Assembly: GCF_900091525.1 (NCBI RefSeq)
Contig: NZ_FMCU01000037.1
Span: 1-33,367 of the forward strand
Reading direction: 5' to 3'
Source: Micromonospora matsumotoense
Lineage (GTDB): Bacteria; Actinomycetota; Actinomycetes; Mycobacteriales; Micromonosporaceae
Length of the DNA stretch: 33,367 nucleotides
Shown here piece after piece: positions 1 to 8,182 of the stretch. The notes under the pieces were generated by a model, which worked only from the letters and a program-made list of their open reading frames with translations, was not told the DNA's origin and did not search any database. Numbering within the stretch: the stretch's first letter is position 1; each line of letters starts with the position of its first letter. Made by a program: the position numbers and the translations under genes.

Positions 1-2
1 TC

Positions 3-77
3 GCCAAACGCCTCACCACCGAAACCACCCCAACCTGGCGAGAACCCCCACAACCACAACACACACAAAATACGTGA
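3..77 (+). CDS. Possible C-terminal tail of an upstream gene (partial)
   Basis: An open frame enters from the left edge and stops with TGA at 75-77, giving a basic, Thr/Pro/Gln-rich tail of 24 residues beginning AKRLTTETT. Tails like this occur at the ends of some actinobacterial transposases, but the piece is too short to assign. A second frame also stays open here, to about 224, so even the frame is uncertain. Confidence 0.22.
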   Translation, partial: AKRLTTETTPTWREPPQPQHTQNT

Positions 78-378
78 ATCAGACGTCCTCTGAGGATGCC
101 TTGACCTTCGGTAGGCCCGATAGGGCAATCGCGTGGCGATACCGTCTGTCGATTTCCGAGGTCAGCTGCACCGATCGTTACTGGTCTTCGTGGGTGGGTG
201 CAGTCGAGTACGGACCTCTGATCTGACCGGACTCGTGTGCACTACCGTCGCTTTCGTCTCCTGCTCCTGTACGCGGCGGTGAGGATTGACGGTGGACGAG
301 GCGGGCGTGGTGCCCGAGCTTGGCGTGCTTACTAATACCTCGGAAGCAGGGGATCTGGCGGTTCGCCGCAGAGTGGTG
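78..378. other. Non-coding stretch, nothing recognised
   Basis: I see no gene with a convincing start, ribosome binding site and codon bias here. The long frames running through 286-1092 are shadows with no family resemblance. Confidence 0.4.
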
Positions 379-418
379 GGGCAGGGCCGGGCGCCGGCAG
401 CGGCCCCCGGCCCTGCCC
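379..418 (-). terminator. Hairpin terminator of the small secreted-protein gene
   Basis: A perfect 13-bp inverted repeat (379-391 pairing with 406-418, 14-base loop) lies 27 bases beyond the stop codon of the minus-strand gene at 445-681. It has no U-tract, which is common for actinomycete terminators. Its right arm runs into the CCCTG repeats. Confidence 0.6.
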
Positions 419-440
419 TGCCCTGCCCTGCCCTGCCCTG
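411..440. repeat. Six tandem copies of CCCTG
   Basis: CCCTG is repeated six times without change at 411-440, directly after the stop codon of the small secreted-protein gene in its direction of transcription. It is a simple-sequence tract that probably slips during replication. The unit is far too short for a CRISPR. Confidence 0.9.
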
Positions 441-444
441 CCGA

Positions 445-681
445 TCAGAATTCAGGGGCGTACTTGAAGTACCAACCGTCGTTGAGCGTGCCGGTCAGGT
501 CGCGGTACAGACACTGCTGGGTGATGTAGGTGTTGGCGAACTCGGCGCGCTCGACGTCGCAGGCGGCCTTCGCCGGGTACGGGCCCACCCAGATCCACAG
601 CAGTGCGTATGCCGGGCTGCCGAGCGTGAGGGTGGCGACGGCGGTGATGGCGGCCACGGTGAGTGCAAGCCTCTTCTTCAT
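445..681 (-). CDS. Small secreted protein with two cysteines
   Basis: The 78-residue product starts with a textbook Sec signal peptide: MKKR, a hydrophobic core through residue 21, and a likely cut after SPAYA at residue 26. The predicted mature part is about 52 residues, rich in aromatic residues, with two cysteines (C41, C57) that could form one disulfide outside the cell. A hairpin terminator follows the gene. I recognise no family; small exported proteins of this kind are common and mostly uncharacterised in actinomycetes. It stands alone, separated from the biosynthetic genes by insertion-sequence debris, so a link to the cluster is not supported. A frame on the same strand at 452-760 is a shadow. 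Confidence 0.6.
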   Translation of the reverse strand: MKKRLALTVAAITAVATLTLGSPAYALLWIWVGPYPAKAACDVERAEFANTYITQQCLYRDLTGTLNDGWYFKYAPEF

Positions 682-960
682 TCCAGTAGCTTATATGTCG
701 ATCGATGGACTTGGGGGGTGGCCGTATCTGAGGTTTCTGCTCAAAAGTGTGTCCACGCACGGATATGCAGCCTTGCAGTCGACCTCGAAAACCGACACGA
801 CCGTACCTTGACGGCTGTCGTTCTAACCCGTTTTGCCGCGAATGAGACGGTCGGTCGTGACAATGGTGTTGCGGGTAAACTTCGACACCCTCTACGCGAA
901 CTGCTGGCTGGACCTGACAGCCGGGCCGGTCACGTGCACGTGCCCGACAGCGACGACCGG

Positions 961-1182
961 GTGCTGTTGCGTTGGCGGATCGGTGGGCACGCCGAGCTGC
1001 GCCAGCCGGGCTCTGATCAGATCGCTCGTGCGAGTTCGGTGAACGCGGCGGCCACCCGCAGCGCGGGCGGAACGTCGGTGGCGAGTTCGTAGTGTCCGCG
1101 TCGGAGGTTCTGCACGAAGGCGTGTCCGGTGACGATCGTCTGGAGGGTGCGGTCGGTGCGGAGTCCGCGCATCGGTCTGAGC
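961..1182 (-). mobile_element. Inverted fragment: 3' end of an IS6-like element
   Basis: This stretch is a near-identical reverse-complement copy of 1802-2022, the 3' end of the neighbouring IS6-like element. It still encodes the last ~50 transposase residues (from RPMRG to ELARAI) on the minus strand and keeps the outer end with TGCTGTTGCGTTGG at 963-976. The rest of that copy is missing; it abuts the left end of the other copy. This suggests insertion of one element into another, or a deletion between two inverted copies. Confidence 0.75.
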
Positions 1183-1186
1183 GGGC

Positions 1187-2022
1187 CTATTGCGTTGGGC
1201 GAAAGCATGATCGACTCCGGCTTGTCCGGTGTGGTCTGCTGGGCCGGTGAGGTCGCTGTCTCGTTTCCGGTCCTGGTCTCCGCCGCCGTCGGCGTTCCTC
1301 GGCTTTCGGTTCCCGCTTGAGGTGATCGTTTTGGCGGTCCGCTGGTATCTGCGGTTCAACCTCTCCTACCGGGATGTGGAGGAGTTGCTGGTCGAACGCG
1401 GTGTCGAGGTGGATCACGTGACGGTCTACCGGTGGCCAGCAGCGGTTCACCCCGCTGCTGGCCGACGCCGCCCGGTTCGCTCGCCACTCACCTGGTGACC
1501 GCTGGTTCGTGGACGAGACCTACCTCAGGGTCAACGGTAGCTGGCGTTACGTCTACCGGGCAGTCGACCAGCACGGGCAGGTCATCGACGTGCTCGTATC
1601 GGCGCGTCGGGACGCCGCCGCAGCCCGACGGTTCTTCCACCGGGCGCTGACCACGCTGAAGATCATGCCCAGCGAGGTCGTAACCGACGCCGCTCCCGCC
1701 TATGCCAAGGTGTTGGAGGACTTGGTCCCGGCGGCGTGGCACCACGTCGAACGACATGCCAACAATCCGATCGAGGCCGACCACAGCCAACTCAAGCACC
1801 GGCTCAGACCGATGCGCGGACTCCACACCGACCGCACCCTCCAGACGATCGTCACCGGACACGCCTTCGTGCAGAACCTCCGACGCGGACACTACGAACT
1901 CGCCACCGACGTTCCGCCCGCGCTGCGGGTGGCCGCCGCGTTCACCGAACTCGCACGAGCGATCTGATCAGAGCCCGGCTGGCGCAGCCCGGCGTGCCCA
2001 CCGATCCGCCAACGCAACAGCA
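1187..2022 (+). mobile_element. IS6-family-like insertion sequence, inactivated
   Basis: The element is about 0.84 kb, normal for the IS6 family. The right end reads CCAACGCAACAGCA (2009-2022) and the left end has a weaker mirror, TATTGCGTTGGGCG (1188-1201). It holds one transposase gene with a frameshift. No clear target duplication could be assigned because the left end abuts the inverted fragment at 961-1182. Confidence 0.6.
1229..1967 (+). pseudogene. IS6-like transposase, frameshifted
   Basis: The first part (to about 1435) encodes the IS6 N-terminus, with GFRFPLEVIVLAVRWYL and a helix-turn-helix ending in DHVTVYRW. The reading frame then breaks: seven bases stand where six are expected at about 1434-1440, and the protein resumes in another frame as RFTPLLADAARFA followed by the DDE catalytic core (WFVDETYLRV, VVTDAAPAY, and the Glu of NNPIEADHSQLK). 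The downstream frame alone, 1509-1967, lacks the DNA-binding domain. IS6 enzymes are not known to need a programmed shift, so I read this as a disabling mutation. The exact start codon is uncertain; ATG at 1229 is the first in frame. Confidence 0.75.
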
Positions 2023-2318
2023 ACCGTCATCGCGGAACTCTCGGGGATAGGGCTTGGGCACAGCGACATCCTTCCAGCCCGCCACCAGGGCAAGCCATCT
2101 CAGTTGTCACCTACCGGTGCAGCAGACCCCTGCGTCGCGGCAGCATGCGGACGCGTCGGGGTGCGGTCGACCCGGTGGAACGTGACGGGACGCTGACACG
2201 GCGCTTTCAGCGCGCTTACATGACGTGGACAGGACGGCCGCGCACCGCTTCGCTGAAGCCACGGTCTCGTCCGAGACCGGCCGACGTGCCCACCGTGCGT
2301 ATGAAAGGGCGGTCCTTT
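2023..2318. other. Leader region of the ACP-PKS operon
   Basis: This gap separates the decayed insertion sequence from the ACP gene. A frame in the ACP phase is open from 2145 but is Arg/Pro-rich, has no ribosome binding site and resembles no ACP N-terminus. A short dyad, GCGCTTTCAGCGC, sits at 2201-2213. I could not place a promoter with confidence. The repeats found before the other operons are absent here. Confidence 0.4.
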
Positions 2319-2711
2319 ATGGCACCCATCACGCCAAGCGTCGAATCCTTGCGTGACCTACCCCGGTCGGAACGGCGAGAGGCGCTGGAAACCTTGGTGG
2401 TGACCGAGTTCAAGACCGCCCTGTTGATGACCGAACAGGACGATCTGCCGCTGGACGAGAGCTACTTCGACCTGGGGTTGACCTCACTCACCGTCAACGA
2501 TCTCAAGCAGCGGCTGGAGAGCCTGCTGTCCCGCGAGATCGACGGGACTCTGCTGTTCAACAGCCCGACGGTGCAGCGGCTGCTGGATCACCTAGAGGAG
2601 GACGTGCTGGCCGACCTGTTCGCCGGCACCGCCGAACCCGCCCGGCAGGTCGCCGCGCCGGCCCGCGACGCGCTGGTGGACGACCTTCTCGCAGAGCTGT
2701 ACCAGGGGTGA
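2319..2711 (+). CDS. Stand-alone acyl carrier protein
   Basis: A 130-residue carrier protein. The phosphopantetheine site is FDLGLTSLTVNDL with Ser56, followed by the usual third and fourth helices. The C-terminal ~30 residues end in an amphipathic stretch (DALVDDLLAELYQG) that could dock onto the PKS encoded four bases downstream. I chose ATG 2319 because AAAGGGCGG lies just upstream and the protein then begins where ACPs usually do; ATG 2301 is an alternative six codons earlier. The gene leads an operon ACP - PKS - acyl ligase. The likely role is to carry the acyl starter loaded by the ligase to the ketosynthase; this is inferred from context. Confidence 0.85.
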   Translation: MAPITPSVESLRDLPRSERREALETLVVTEFKTALLMTEQDDLPLDESYFDLGLTSLTVNDLKQRLESLLSREIDGTLLFNSPTVQRLLDHLEEDVLADLFAGTAEPARQVAAPARDALVDDLLAELYQG

Positions 2712-2715
2712 ACTG

Positions 2716-5577
2716 ATGGAAGCCAAGGAGCAGTTGCGGGCGCTGTTACTGGAAAGGTACGAGCCGATCGCCGTGGTCGGCGTCGGCCTGCGCCTCCCCG
2801 GCGGCAACGACACGCTGGACGCATTCATCGACTTCCTCTCCGCCGGCCGCAGCGCGACCGTGCCGATCCCGGCGGACCGCTGGGACGCCGTGGCGTACGC
2901 CCACCCCGGCCGGGGTGGGATAGCCACCACGGCGGGCGGCTTCCTGGAGGGTCTGGACCGGTTCGACGCCCGCTTCTTCAACATCTCACCCAAGGAGGCG
3001 AACTGCATGGATCCGCAGCAGCGCCTCGTCCTCGAGACGGCGTGGGAGGCCCTGGAGCACGCCGGCATAGACCCCACCTCGTTGCGCCACGGCGATGGTG
3101 GGGTCTATCTCGGCGCCGGCTCGATGGATTACGCGTTCGAGCTGGGTGAGCTGCCCGACCATGAGCTCGACGGTCACCTCTCCGCCGGGGTCGCGCACTC
3201 GGCGGTGTCCGGCCGGCTGTCGTACGTGCTGGGCTGGCGCGGGCCGAGCATGACCGTGGACACCGCGTGCTCGGCGTCGCTGGTGGCGCTGCACCTGGCC
3301 GTGCAGGGGCTTCGGCGCCGCGAGTGCGGGATCGCGCTGTGCGGGGGGGTCAACGCGATCCACCATCCCCGGACGACCGCCTTGTTCGGCGACATGAACG
3401 CCCTCGCGCCGGACGGGACGTGCAAGACGTTCGATGAGCGCGCGGACGGGTACGGCCGTGCCGAGGGCTGCGGCATGCTGGTGCTCAAGCGCATGTCGGA
3501 CGCCCGACGCGACGGCGACACCGTGCTCGGGCTGATCCGCGGCACGGCGGTTGGCCACGACGGCGAGAGCGCGGGCCTGACGGCGCCCAACGGCACCGCC
3601 CAGGAGGCGCTGATGCGGCGTGCCCTGGCGGCGGCGAACCTAACTCCCGGCGACGTGCAGTACGTGGAGGCGCACGGCACCGGCACCCCGCTGGGTGATC
3701 CGATCGAGCTGGGCGCCATCGGCGCGGTCTACGCGGATTCCCACACCGCCGAGCGGCCGGTGCTGGTCGGCTCGGTGAAGACCAACATCGGGCACCTGGA
3801 GCTGGCCGCCGGCGTAGGCGGCGTGCTCAAGGTGTTGGCCCAGTTGCGCGCCAGCACGGTCTTTCCCCACCTGAACCTGACCGAGCCGTCCTCCCGGATC
3901 CCCTGGTCGATCCTGCCGGTCGATGTGCCACGGGAGCACCGGCCCTGGCCGGGCCCGGTCCGGCGGGCGATGGTCAACTCGTTCGGCTTCGCCGGCACCA
4001 TCGCCTCGGCGGTGGTCGAGCAGGCCCCACCGGTGTCCCGGCCACAGCGCCCCCCGTCCGGGCCCGGTGTGCTGACACTCTCCGCAAAGTCGCCCCGGGC
4101 GCTGCTCGGGCAGGTGGAACGGCTGCTCGCGGCCGGCACCGAACACGACATCGGAGACCTCTGCCACACCACCAACGTCGCGCGGGCGCACCTGCCGTAC
4201 CGACTGGCCGGAGTGGTGCGCGACCATGCCGGCCTGCGGCAGCTGCTGGCGGAGTGGCGCGAAGTCGCGACGCTGCAGCCCTCGGCCGACATACGCAAGG
4301 TTGCTTTCCTCTGCACCGGCCAGGGCGCGCAGAAGGTCGGCATGGGCGCGGAGCTCTACCGTCGGCAACCGGTCTTCCGACGGTGGGTCGACGAGTTGGA
4401 CGCCCTCTTCGCCCCGCATCTGGGCCGGTCGGTCAAGGACCTCGACGAGACGCTGATGCAGCGCACCCGGTACGCCCAGCCTGCGCTGTTCACACTGGAG
4501 TACGCGCTGGCCCAGCTCTGGCTCTCCTGGGGTGTACGACCCAACGTGCTGGCCGGGCACAGCCTGGGCGAGGTCACCGCTGCGGCCGTCGCAGGCCTGT
4601 TCTCGCTGGACGACGCGGCATGCCTGGTGGCCGCCCGGGGCCGGCTGATGGAGTCCGTGACCGAGCCCGGTGGCATGGTGTCGGTCCGCGCCTCCGCCGC
4701 CGAGGTCGCGCCGCTGATCAAGGCGTACCCGGACCTGGCGCTCGCGGCGATCAACGCGGCACGGCAGTGCGTGGTATCCGGCGGCGTCGGGTCGCTGGCC
4801 GCGGTCCACTCGGCGGCCGACGAGCGCGGCTGGCGGCCGACCCGGCTGGCCGTGTCGCACGCGTTCCACTCGCCGCTGATGGCCGGCGTGCTCGACGAGT
4901 TCCGGGCGGAGCTGGCCGGCATCGCGTTCCACGAACCGAAGTTCCCGCTGGTCTCCGCAGTGACCGGGCAGATGGCCCGGTGGCGGCAGATCGCCACGGT
5001 GGACTACTGGGTGCGCCACATCTGCGAGCCGGTCGACTTCGCCGCGGCGGTGCGGACTGTGGAACGGCGCGGCCGGCACGCGTTCCTGGAGATCGGCCCG
5101 TCCGGCACGCTGATCGGGTTGGCCCGCGCCGGGGTGGCCGATCCCGCCGCGCACGCCTGGGTGCGCAGCCTGCACGACGACGACACGGTGCTCAAAGGGC
5201 TGGCCGGCCTGCACACCGCCGGGGTCGCGGTGTCCTGGCGCGCGGTGCACGACGGGACCGACCGCCGGCGGGTGGAACTGCCGCCGTATGCGTTCGACCG
5301 GCAGCGCTACTGGCTGGGTGAGACCACCACGGCCGACCCGGAGTCCGAGGCGGACGACGGCGACCCGGTCCGGGCCGTGGTGGCCCGGGTCCTGGGCTTC
5401 CCGAGCAGTGCCGCCGTGCCGGTGGACGTGACCTTCACCGAACTGGGACTGGACTCGCTCGCCGCCGGTGAGCTCGTCGAGGCCCTCGGTGCCGCCGTCG
5501 GCCGACCGGTGGCACTGACCACCGTGTACGACCACCCCACCGTCCGTAGCCTCTCGACGCATCTGGAGCGGCCGTGA
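2716..5577 (+). CDS. Type I polyketide synthase, one module KS-AT-ACP
   Basis: This 953-residue protein has three domains. The ketosynthase covers about residues 15-440 with an intact triad: Cys185 (DTACSASL), His320 (HGTGTPLGD) and His360 (KTNIGHLE). The acyltransferase covers about 525-830 with nucleophile Ser616 (GHSLGE) and HAFHSP at 715-720, the signature of malonyl-CoA selectivity. The ACP covers about 880-950 with Ser914 (LGLDSLAA). There is no ketoreductase, dehydratase, enoylreductase or thioesterase domain, so one round would leave a beta-keto thioester. It starts 4 bases after the ACP gene and its stop overlaps the ligase start. In an azoxy pathway it could extend the serine-derived carboxyl by two carbons, giving a methyl ketone after hydrolysis and decarboxylation; this is inferred from the known acetate-derived methyl of elaiomycin. 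Confidence 0.93.
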   Translation: MEAKEQLRALLLERYEPIAVVGVGLRLPGGNDTLDAFIDFLSAGRSATVPIPADRWDAVAYAHPGRGGIATTAGGFLEGLDRFDARFFNISPKEANCMDPQQRLVLETAWEALEHAGIDPTSLRHGDGGVYLGAGSMDYAFELGELPDHELDGHLSAGVAHSAVSGRLSYVLGWRGPSMTVDTACSASLVALHLAVQGLRRRECGIALCGGVNAIHHPRTTALFGDMNALAPDGTCKTFDERADGYGRAEGCGMLVLKRMSDARRDGDTVLGLIRGTAVGHDGESAGLTAPNGTAQEALMRRALAAANLTPGDVQYVEAHGTGTPLGDPIELGAIGAVYADSHTAERPVLVGSVKTNIGHLELAAGVGGVLKVLAQLRASTVFPHLNLTEPSSRIPWSILPVDVPREHRPWPGPVRRAMVNSFGFAGTIASAVVEQAPPVSRPQRPPSGPGVLTLSAKSPRALLGQVERLLAAGTEHDIGDLCHTTNVARAHLPYRLAGVVRDHAGLRQLLAEWREVATLQPSADIRKVAFLCTGQGAQKVGMGAELYRRQPVFRRWVDELDALFAPHLGRSVKDLDETLMQRTRYAQPALFTLEYALAQLWLSWGVRPNVLAGHSLGEVTAAAVAGLFSLDDAACLVAARGRLMESVTEPGGMVSVRASAAEVAPLIKAYPDLALAAINAARQCVVSGGVGSLAAVHSAADERGWRPTRLAVSHAFHSPLMAGVLDEFRAELAGIAFHEPKFPLVSAVTGQMARWRQIATVDYWVRHICEPVDFAAAVRTVERRGRHAFLEIGPSGTLIGLARAGVADPAAHAWVRSLHDDDTVLKGLAGLHTAGVAVSWRAVHDGTDRRRVELPPYAFDRQRYWLGETTTADPESEADDGDPVRAVVARVLGFPSSAAVPVDVTFTELGLDSLAAGELVEALGAAVGRPVALTTVYDHPTVRSLSTHLERP

Positions 5578-7139
5578 CCACCCGACCCGACACGCTGGGC
5601 GCCGTCCCGGGCCAGCAGGCCGCCCGGCAGCCCGACCACCTGGCCATCATCTCCGAGGGCACCGAGCTCACCTATCGTGACCTGCACCTGAACAGCAACC
5701 GCACGGCGCACGCGCTGCACGCCGCCGGGGTGGGCCGGGGGGCCCGGGTGGCGCACCTCGGCCTGGAGTCGGCGGCGTACTACGAGATCGCCTTCGGCTG
5801 CGCCAAGATCGGCGCGGTGCTGACCCCGGTGAACTGGCGGCTCACCCCCGGCGAGGTGGCCGACCTGCTCGGCGACGCAGATGCCGAACTGGTGTTCGTG
5901 CGGCAGGACTACCTCGCGATCGTCGAGGGGCTCCGGGACCGGTTGCCCCGGCTGCGCACGGTGGTGGCGATGGACACGCCGCAGCGGCCCGGAAGCGGGT
6001 ACCGCGCCTGGCGCGACGGGCACCCGGACACCGATCCGGACGTGCCGGTGGACCCCGCGGATCCGGTGGCCCAGATCTACACAAGCGGCACCACCGGCCG
6101 GCCCAAGGGGGTCGTCCTGCCACACCGTAGCTTCTTCGCGCTCGGTCGCGCGATGGCCGAGCGCGATCTGGACTGGGTCGACTGGAAGCCCAGCGACCGT
6201 AGCCTGATCGCTCTGCCCGCCTTCCACATCGCTGGGCTGTCCTGGGCGATGCAGGGGTTCACCGCCGGGGTCACCAACGTGGTGATGCCGATGTTCGTCA
6301 GCTCCGACGCGGTGCGGTTGATCCGCGACCTCGGCGTCACCACCACCTTCGTGGCGCCGGCCATGTTGCAGATGATGCTGGCCGAGCCGGGTTCCCGTTC
6401 GGCGTTCGACTCGCTGCGCAAGGTGGTCTACGGCGGGTCGCCGATCGCGGAGGCCCTGCTGCGCCGGTGCCTGGAGGTCATTCCGGCGGACTTCGTGCAG
6501 GCGTACGCCGCGACCGAGACGGGCAACGCGGTGGCGCTGTTGCCGCCCGAGGACCATGTGCCCGGCAGCCCGCGGCTCAGGGCAGCCGGACGGGCCTGCC
6601 CCGGTGTGGAGATTCGGCTGGTCGACCCCGCCGGGCAGGAGGTCGCGCCGGGCCAGGTCGGTGAGGTCTGCGTACGCTCTGCGGCGCTGATGTCCGGTTA
6701 CTGGAAGCGGCCGGCGGAGACCGCGAACGCCCTTACCGACGGCTGGCTGCGGATGGGTGACGCCGGCTGGCAGGATGCCGAGGGCTACCTGTACCTGTGC
6801 GACAGGGTGAAGGACACCATCATCGTGGCGGGGGAGAACGTCTACCCGGCCGAGGTGGAGAACGCGCTGGTGCAGCATGTGGACGTGTCCGAGGCGGCGG
6901 TCGTCGGCGCGCCGCACGAGCGGTGGGGTGAGTCGGTGCACGCCTGCGTGGTGCTGCGGCCGGGGGCTCAGGTCAGTCCACGCCAGTTGATGATGTCGCT
7001 CAAGGGACGGGTCGCGGACTACAAGATCCCCACCAGCTACGCGTTCCTGGACAGCCTCCCGCGCAATCCGACCGGTAAGATCCTGCGGCGGGAGCTTCGC
7101 GACGATTTGTGGCGTGGGCGTGAGACGGGGATCCACTGA
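5574..7139 (+). CDS. AMP-dependent acyl-CoA/acyl-ACP ligase
   Basis: A 521-residue ANL-superfamily adenylate-forming enzyme. It shows the P-loop motif YTSGTTGRPKG (about residue 167), YAATETG (about 310), the hinge region LCDRVKDTIIVAGENVYP (about 407) and the C-terminal catalytic lysine in NPTGKILRR (about 500). Such enzymes activate a carboxylic acid with ATP and pass it to CoA or a carrier protein thiol. The GTG start at 5574 overlaps the PKS stop (GTGA), so translation is probably coupled. With the ACP and PKS it forms an activation-loading-elongation unit. The substrate cannot be read from sequence; candidates are a fatty acid or, more interestingly, the carboxylate of the serine-derived azoxy intermediate. 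Confidence 0.92.
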   Translation: MTTRPDTLGAVPGQQAARQPDHLAIISEGTELTYRDLHLNSNRTAHALHAAGVGRGARVAHLGLESAAYYEIAFGCAKIGAVLTPVNWRLTPGEVADLLGDADAELVFVRQDYLAIVEGLRDRLPRLRTVVAMDTPQRPGSGYRAWRDGHPDTDPDVPVDPADPVAQIYTSGTTGRPKGVVLPHRSFFALGRAMAERDLDWVDWKPSDRSLIALPAFHIAGLSWAMQGFTAGVTNVVMPMFVSSDAVRLIRDLGVTTTFVAPAMLQMMLAEPGSRSAFDSLRKVVYGGSPIAEALLRRCLEVIPADFVQAYAATETGNAVALLPPEDHVPGSPRLRAAGRACPGVEIRLVDPAGQEVAPGQVGEVCVRSAALMSGYWKRPAETANALTDGWLRMGDAGWQDAEGYLYLCDRVKDTIIVAGENVYPAEVENALVQHVDVSEAAVVGAPHERWGESVHACVVLRPGAQVSPRQLMMSLKGRVADYKIPTSYAFLDSLPRNPTGKILRRELRDDLWRGRETGIH

Positions 7140-7189
7140 GAGTATCGACCAGTGGCTGTGCGTATCAGTTCAATAACCCAGCGTCAGTG

Positions 7190-7195
7190 TATGAT
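7190..7195 (+). promoter_or_regulatory. -10 element for a leaderless regulator transcript
   Basis: TATGAT lies six bases before ATG 7202. This is the usual spacing for a leaderless actinomycete mRNA, in which transcription starts at or next to the start codon. No ribosome binding site precedes the ATG, which agrees. Confidence 0.5.
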
Positions 7196-7201
7196 TTCGG
7201 C

Positions 7202-8020
7202 ATGGTGCAGCAGGCAGAGCAGACCAACCGTTCGGCCGGTGGCATTCTGCGGTATTGGCGGGAGAGCAGGCGCCTGAGTCAGCTCGAACTGTCGACGCGG
7301 GCGGGGATCTCCACCCGGCATCTCAGCTTCGTCGAGACCGGACGCTCTCGGCCGAGCCGGGACATGGTGCTGCACCTGGCCGAGCAACTCGACATTCCGT
7401 TGCGGGCCCGTAACCAGTTGCTGCTCGCTGCGGGATACGCGCCGCAGTTTCCGGAGACACCGCCGGACTCGCCGGCGCTGGCGGCGGTCCGCACGACGGT
7501 CCGTCAGGTGCTCGTGGCGCAGGAGCCGTTCCCGGCGTTCGCCGTCGACGGGGCCTGGAACATGCTCGACTCCAATGACAGCGTGCGAATCTTCACCGAG
7601 GGGATCGACAAGGACCTGCTGCGCCCGCCGGTGAATGTGCTGCGGGCCAGCCTGCACCCGCGCGGGCTGGCCCCCCGCATCATCAACCTCCCGCAGTGGC
7701 GGTGGCATGTGCTGACCCGGTTGTACCGGCAGGCCGCGATGCAGGGCGATCCCATGCTGGCCGCCCTGCACGAAGAACTGCGCAGCTATCCCGGCAGCGA
7801 GCAGATGCCGGACGCCTCGTCCGAGGAGCAGTCCACCGGCATCGCCGTGCGGCTGCGTCTTCGCCACCACGACCGCCAGCTCTGTTTCCTCAGCACGGCC
7901 ACCGTTTTCGGCACCCCACTGGACGTCACGGTGGCCGAGCTGACTGTGGAGACCTTCCTGCCTGCGGATCCGTACACCAGCGAGGTGCTGCGCCCCTGGC
8001 GCCCGGTCGCTCAGCACTGA
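7202..8020 (+). CDS. XRE-family regulator with MmyB-like ligand-binding domain
   Basis: 272 residues. An N-terminal Cro/C1-type helix-turn-helix (about 14-70; RRLSQLELSTRAGISTRHLS, ETGRSRPSR) is joined to a MmyB-type ligand-binding domain (about 105-265) with the typical RPPVNVLRASLHPRGLA stretch at 141-157. Such proteins are PAS-like sensors; MmyB itself activates methylenomycin genes. The gene sits between the ligase and the SARP gene, so it is a pathway-specific regulator candidate. I suggest it binds the ATTAC-type palindromes described here, one of which lies 20 bases past its stop, in front of the SARP gene. ATG 7202 fits a leaderless start; GTG 7187 would overlap the -10. A paralogous domain without the DNA-binding part is encoded at 22862. 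Confidence 0.88.
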   Translation: MVQQAEQTNRSAGGILRYWRESRRLSQLELSTRAGISTRHLSFVETGRSRPSRDMVLHLAEQLDIPLRARNQLLLAAGYAPQFPETPPDSPALAAVRTTVRQVLVAQEPFPAFAVDGAWNMLDSNDSVRIFTEGIDKDLLRPPVNVLRASLHPRGLAPRIINLPQWRWHVLTRLYRQAAMQGDPMLAALHEELRSYPGSEQMPDASSEEQSTGIAVRLRLRHHDRQLCFLSTATVFGTPLDVTVAELTVETFLPADPYTSEVLRPWRPVAQH

Positions 8021-8039
8021 CCCGCAGCCCCGGTACGTA

Positions 8040-8056
8040 TTTACCTCCTAAGTAAT
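8040..8056. promoter_or_regulatory. Palindromic operator, site 1 (upstream of SARP gene)
   Basis: TTTAC, seven bases, GTAAT; the right half extends to GTAATTGCC. It matches four other sites in the window (22811, 23932, 23970, 27892). It lies in the XRE-SARP gap, so the SARP gene is probably controlled through it. Confidence 0.6.
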
Positions 8057-8182
8057 TGCCTGATCCTGCATTGCAAGATAGCTTTGATGAGTTTTAAGGC
8101 AATGATGCCTGGCAATATGTATCAGCATATCGGAACTCAAGAAGGGAATGCGTTCCGGGTCGGTGTGGACGGGGGAGGATCG

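Noticed and set aside
411..440. CRISPR or coding repeat
   Set aside because: A 5-bp unit with no spacers, lying after a stop codon.
286..1092. 268-residue plus-strand frame
   Set aside because: It crosses the secreted-protein gene, its terminator and the insertion-sequence fragment, with no family resemblance; a shadow frame.
4860..4880. Methylmalonyl-specific acyltransferase in the PKS
   Set aside because: The specificity motif reads HAFH, not YASH, so malonyl-CoA is predicted.
3640..5562. 640-residue minus-strand frame opposite the PKS
   Set aside because: Exact antisense of the PKS in a GC-rich genome; His/Gly/Arg-rich composition typical of shadows.
7164..7187. SARP repeats before the XRE regulator (ATCAG at 7164, GTCAG at 7183)
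   Set aside because: The spacing is 19 bp, not 11 or 22, and the second copy nearly touches the -10. This does not fit SARP geometry.
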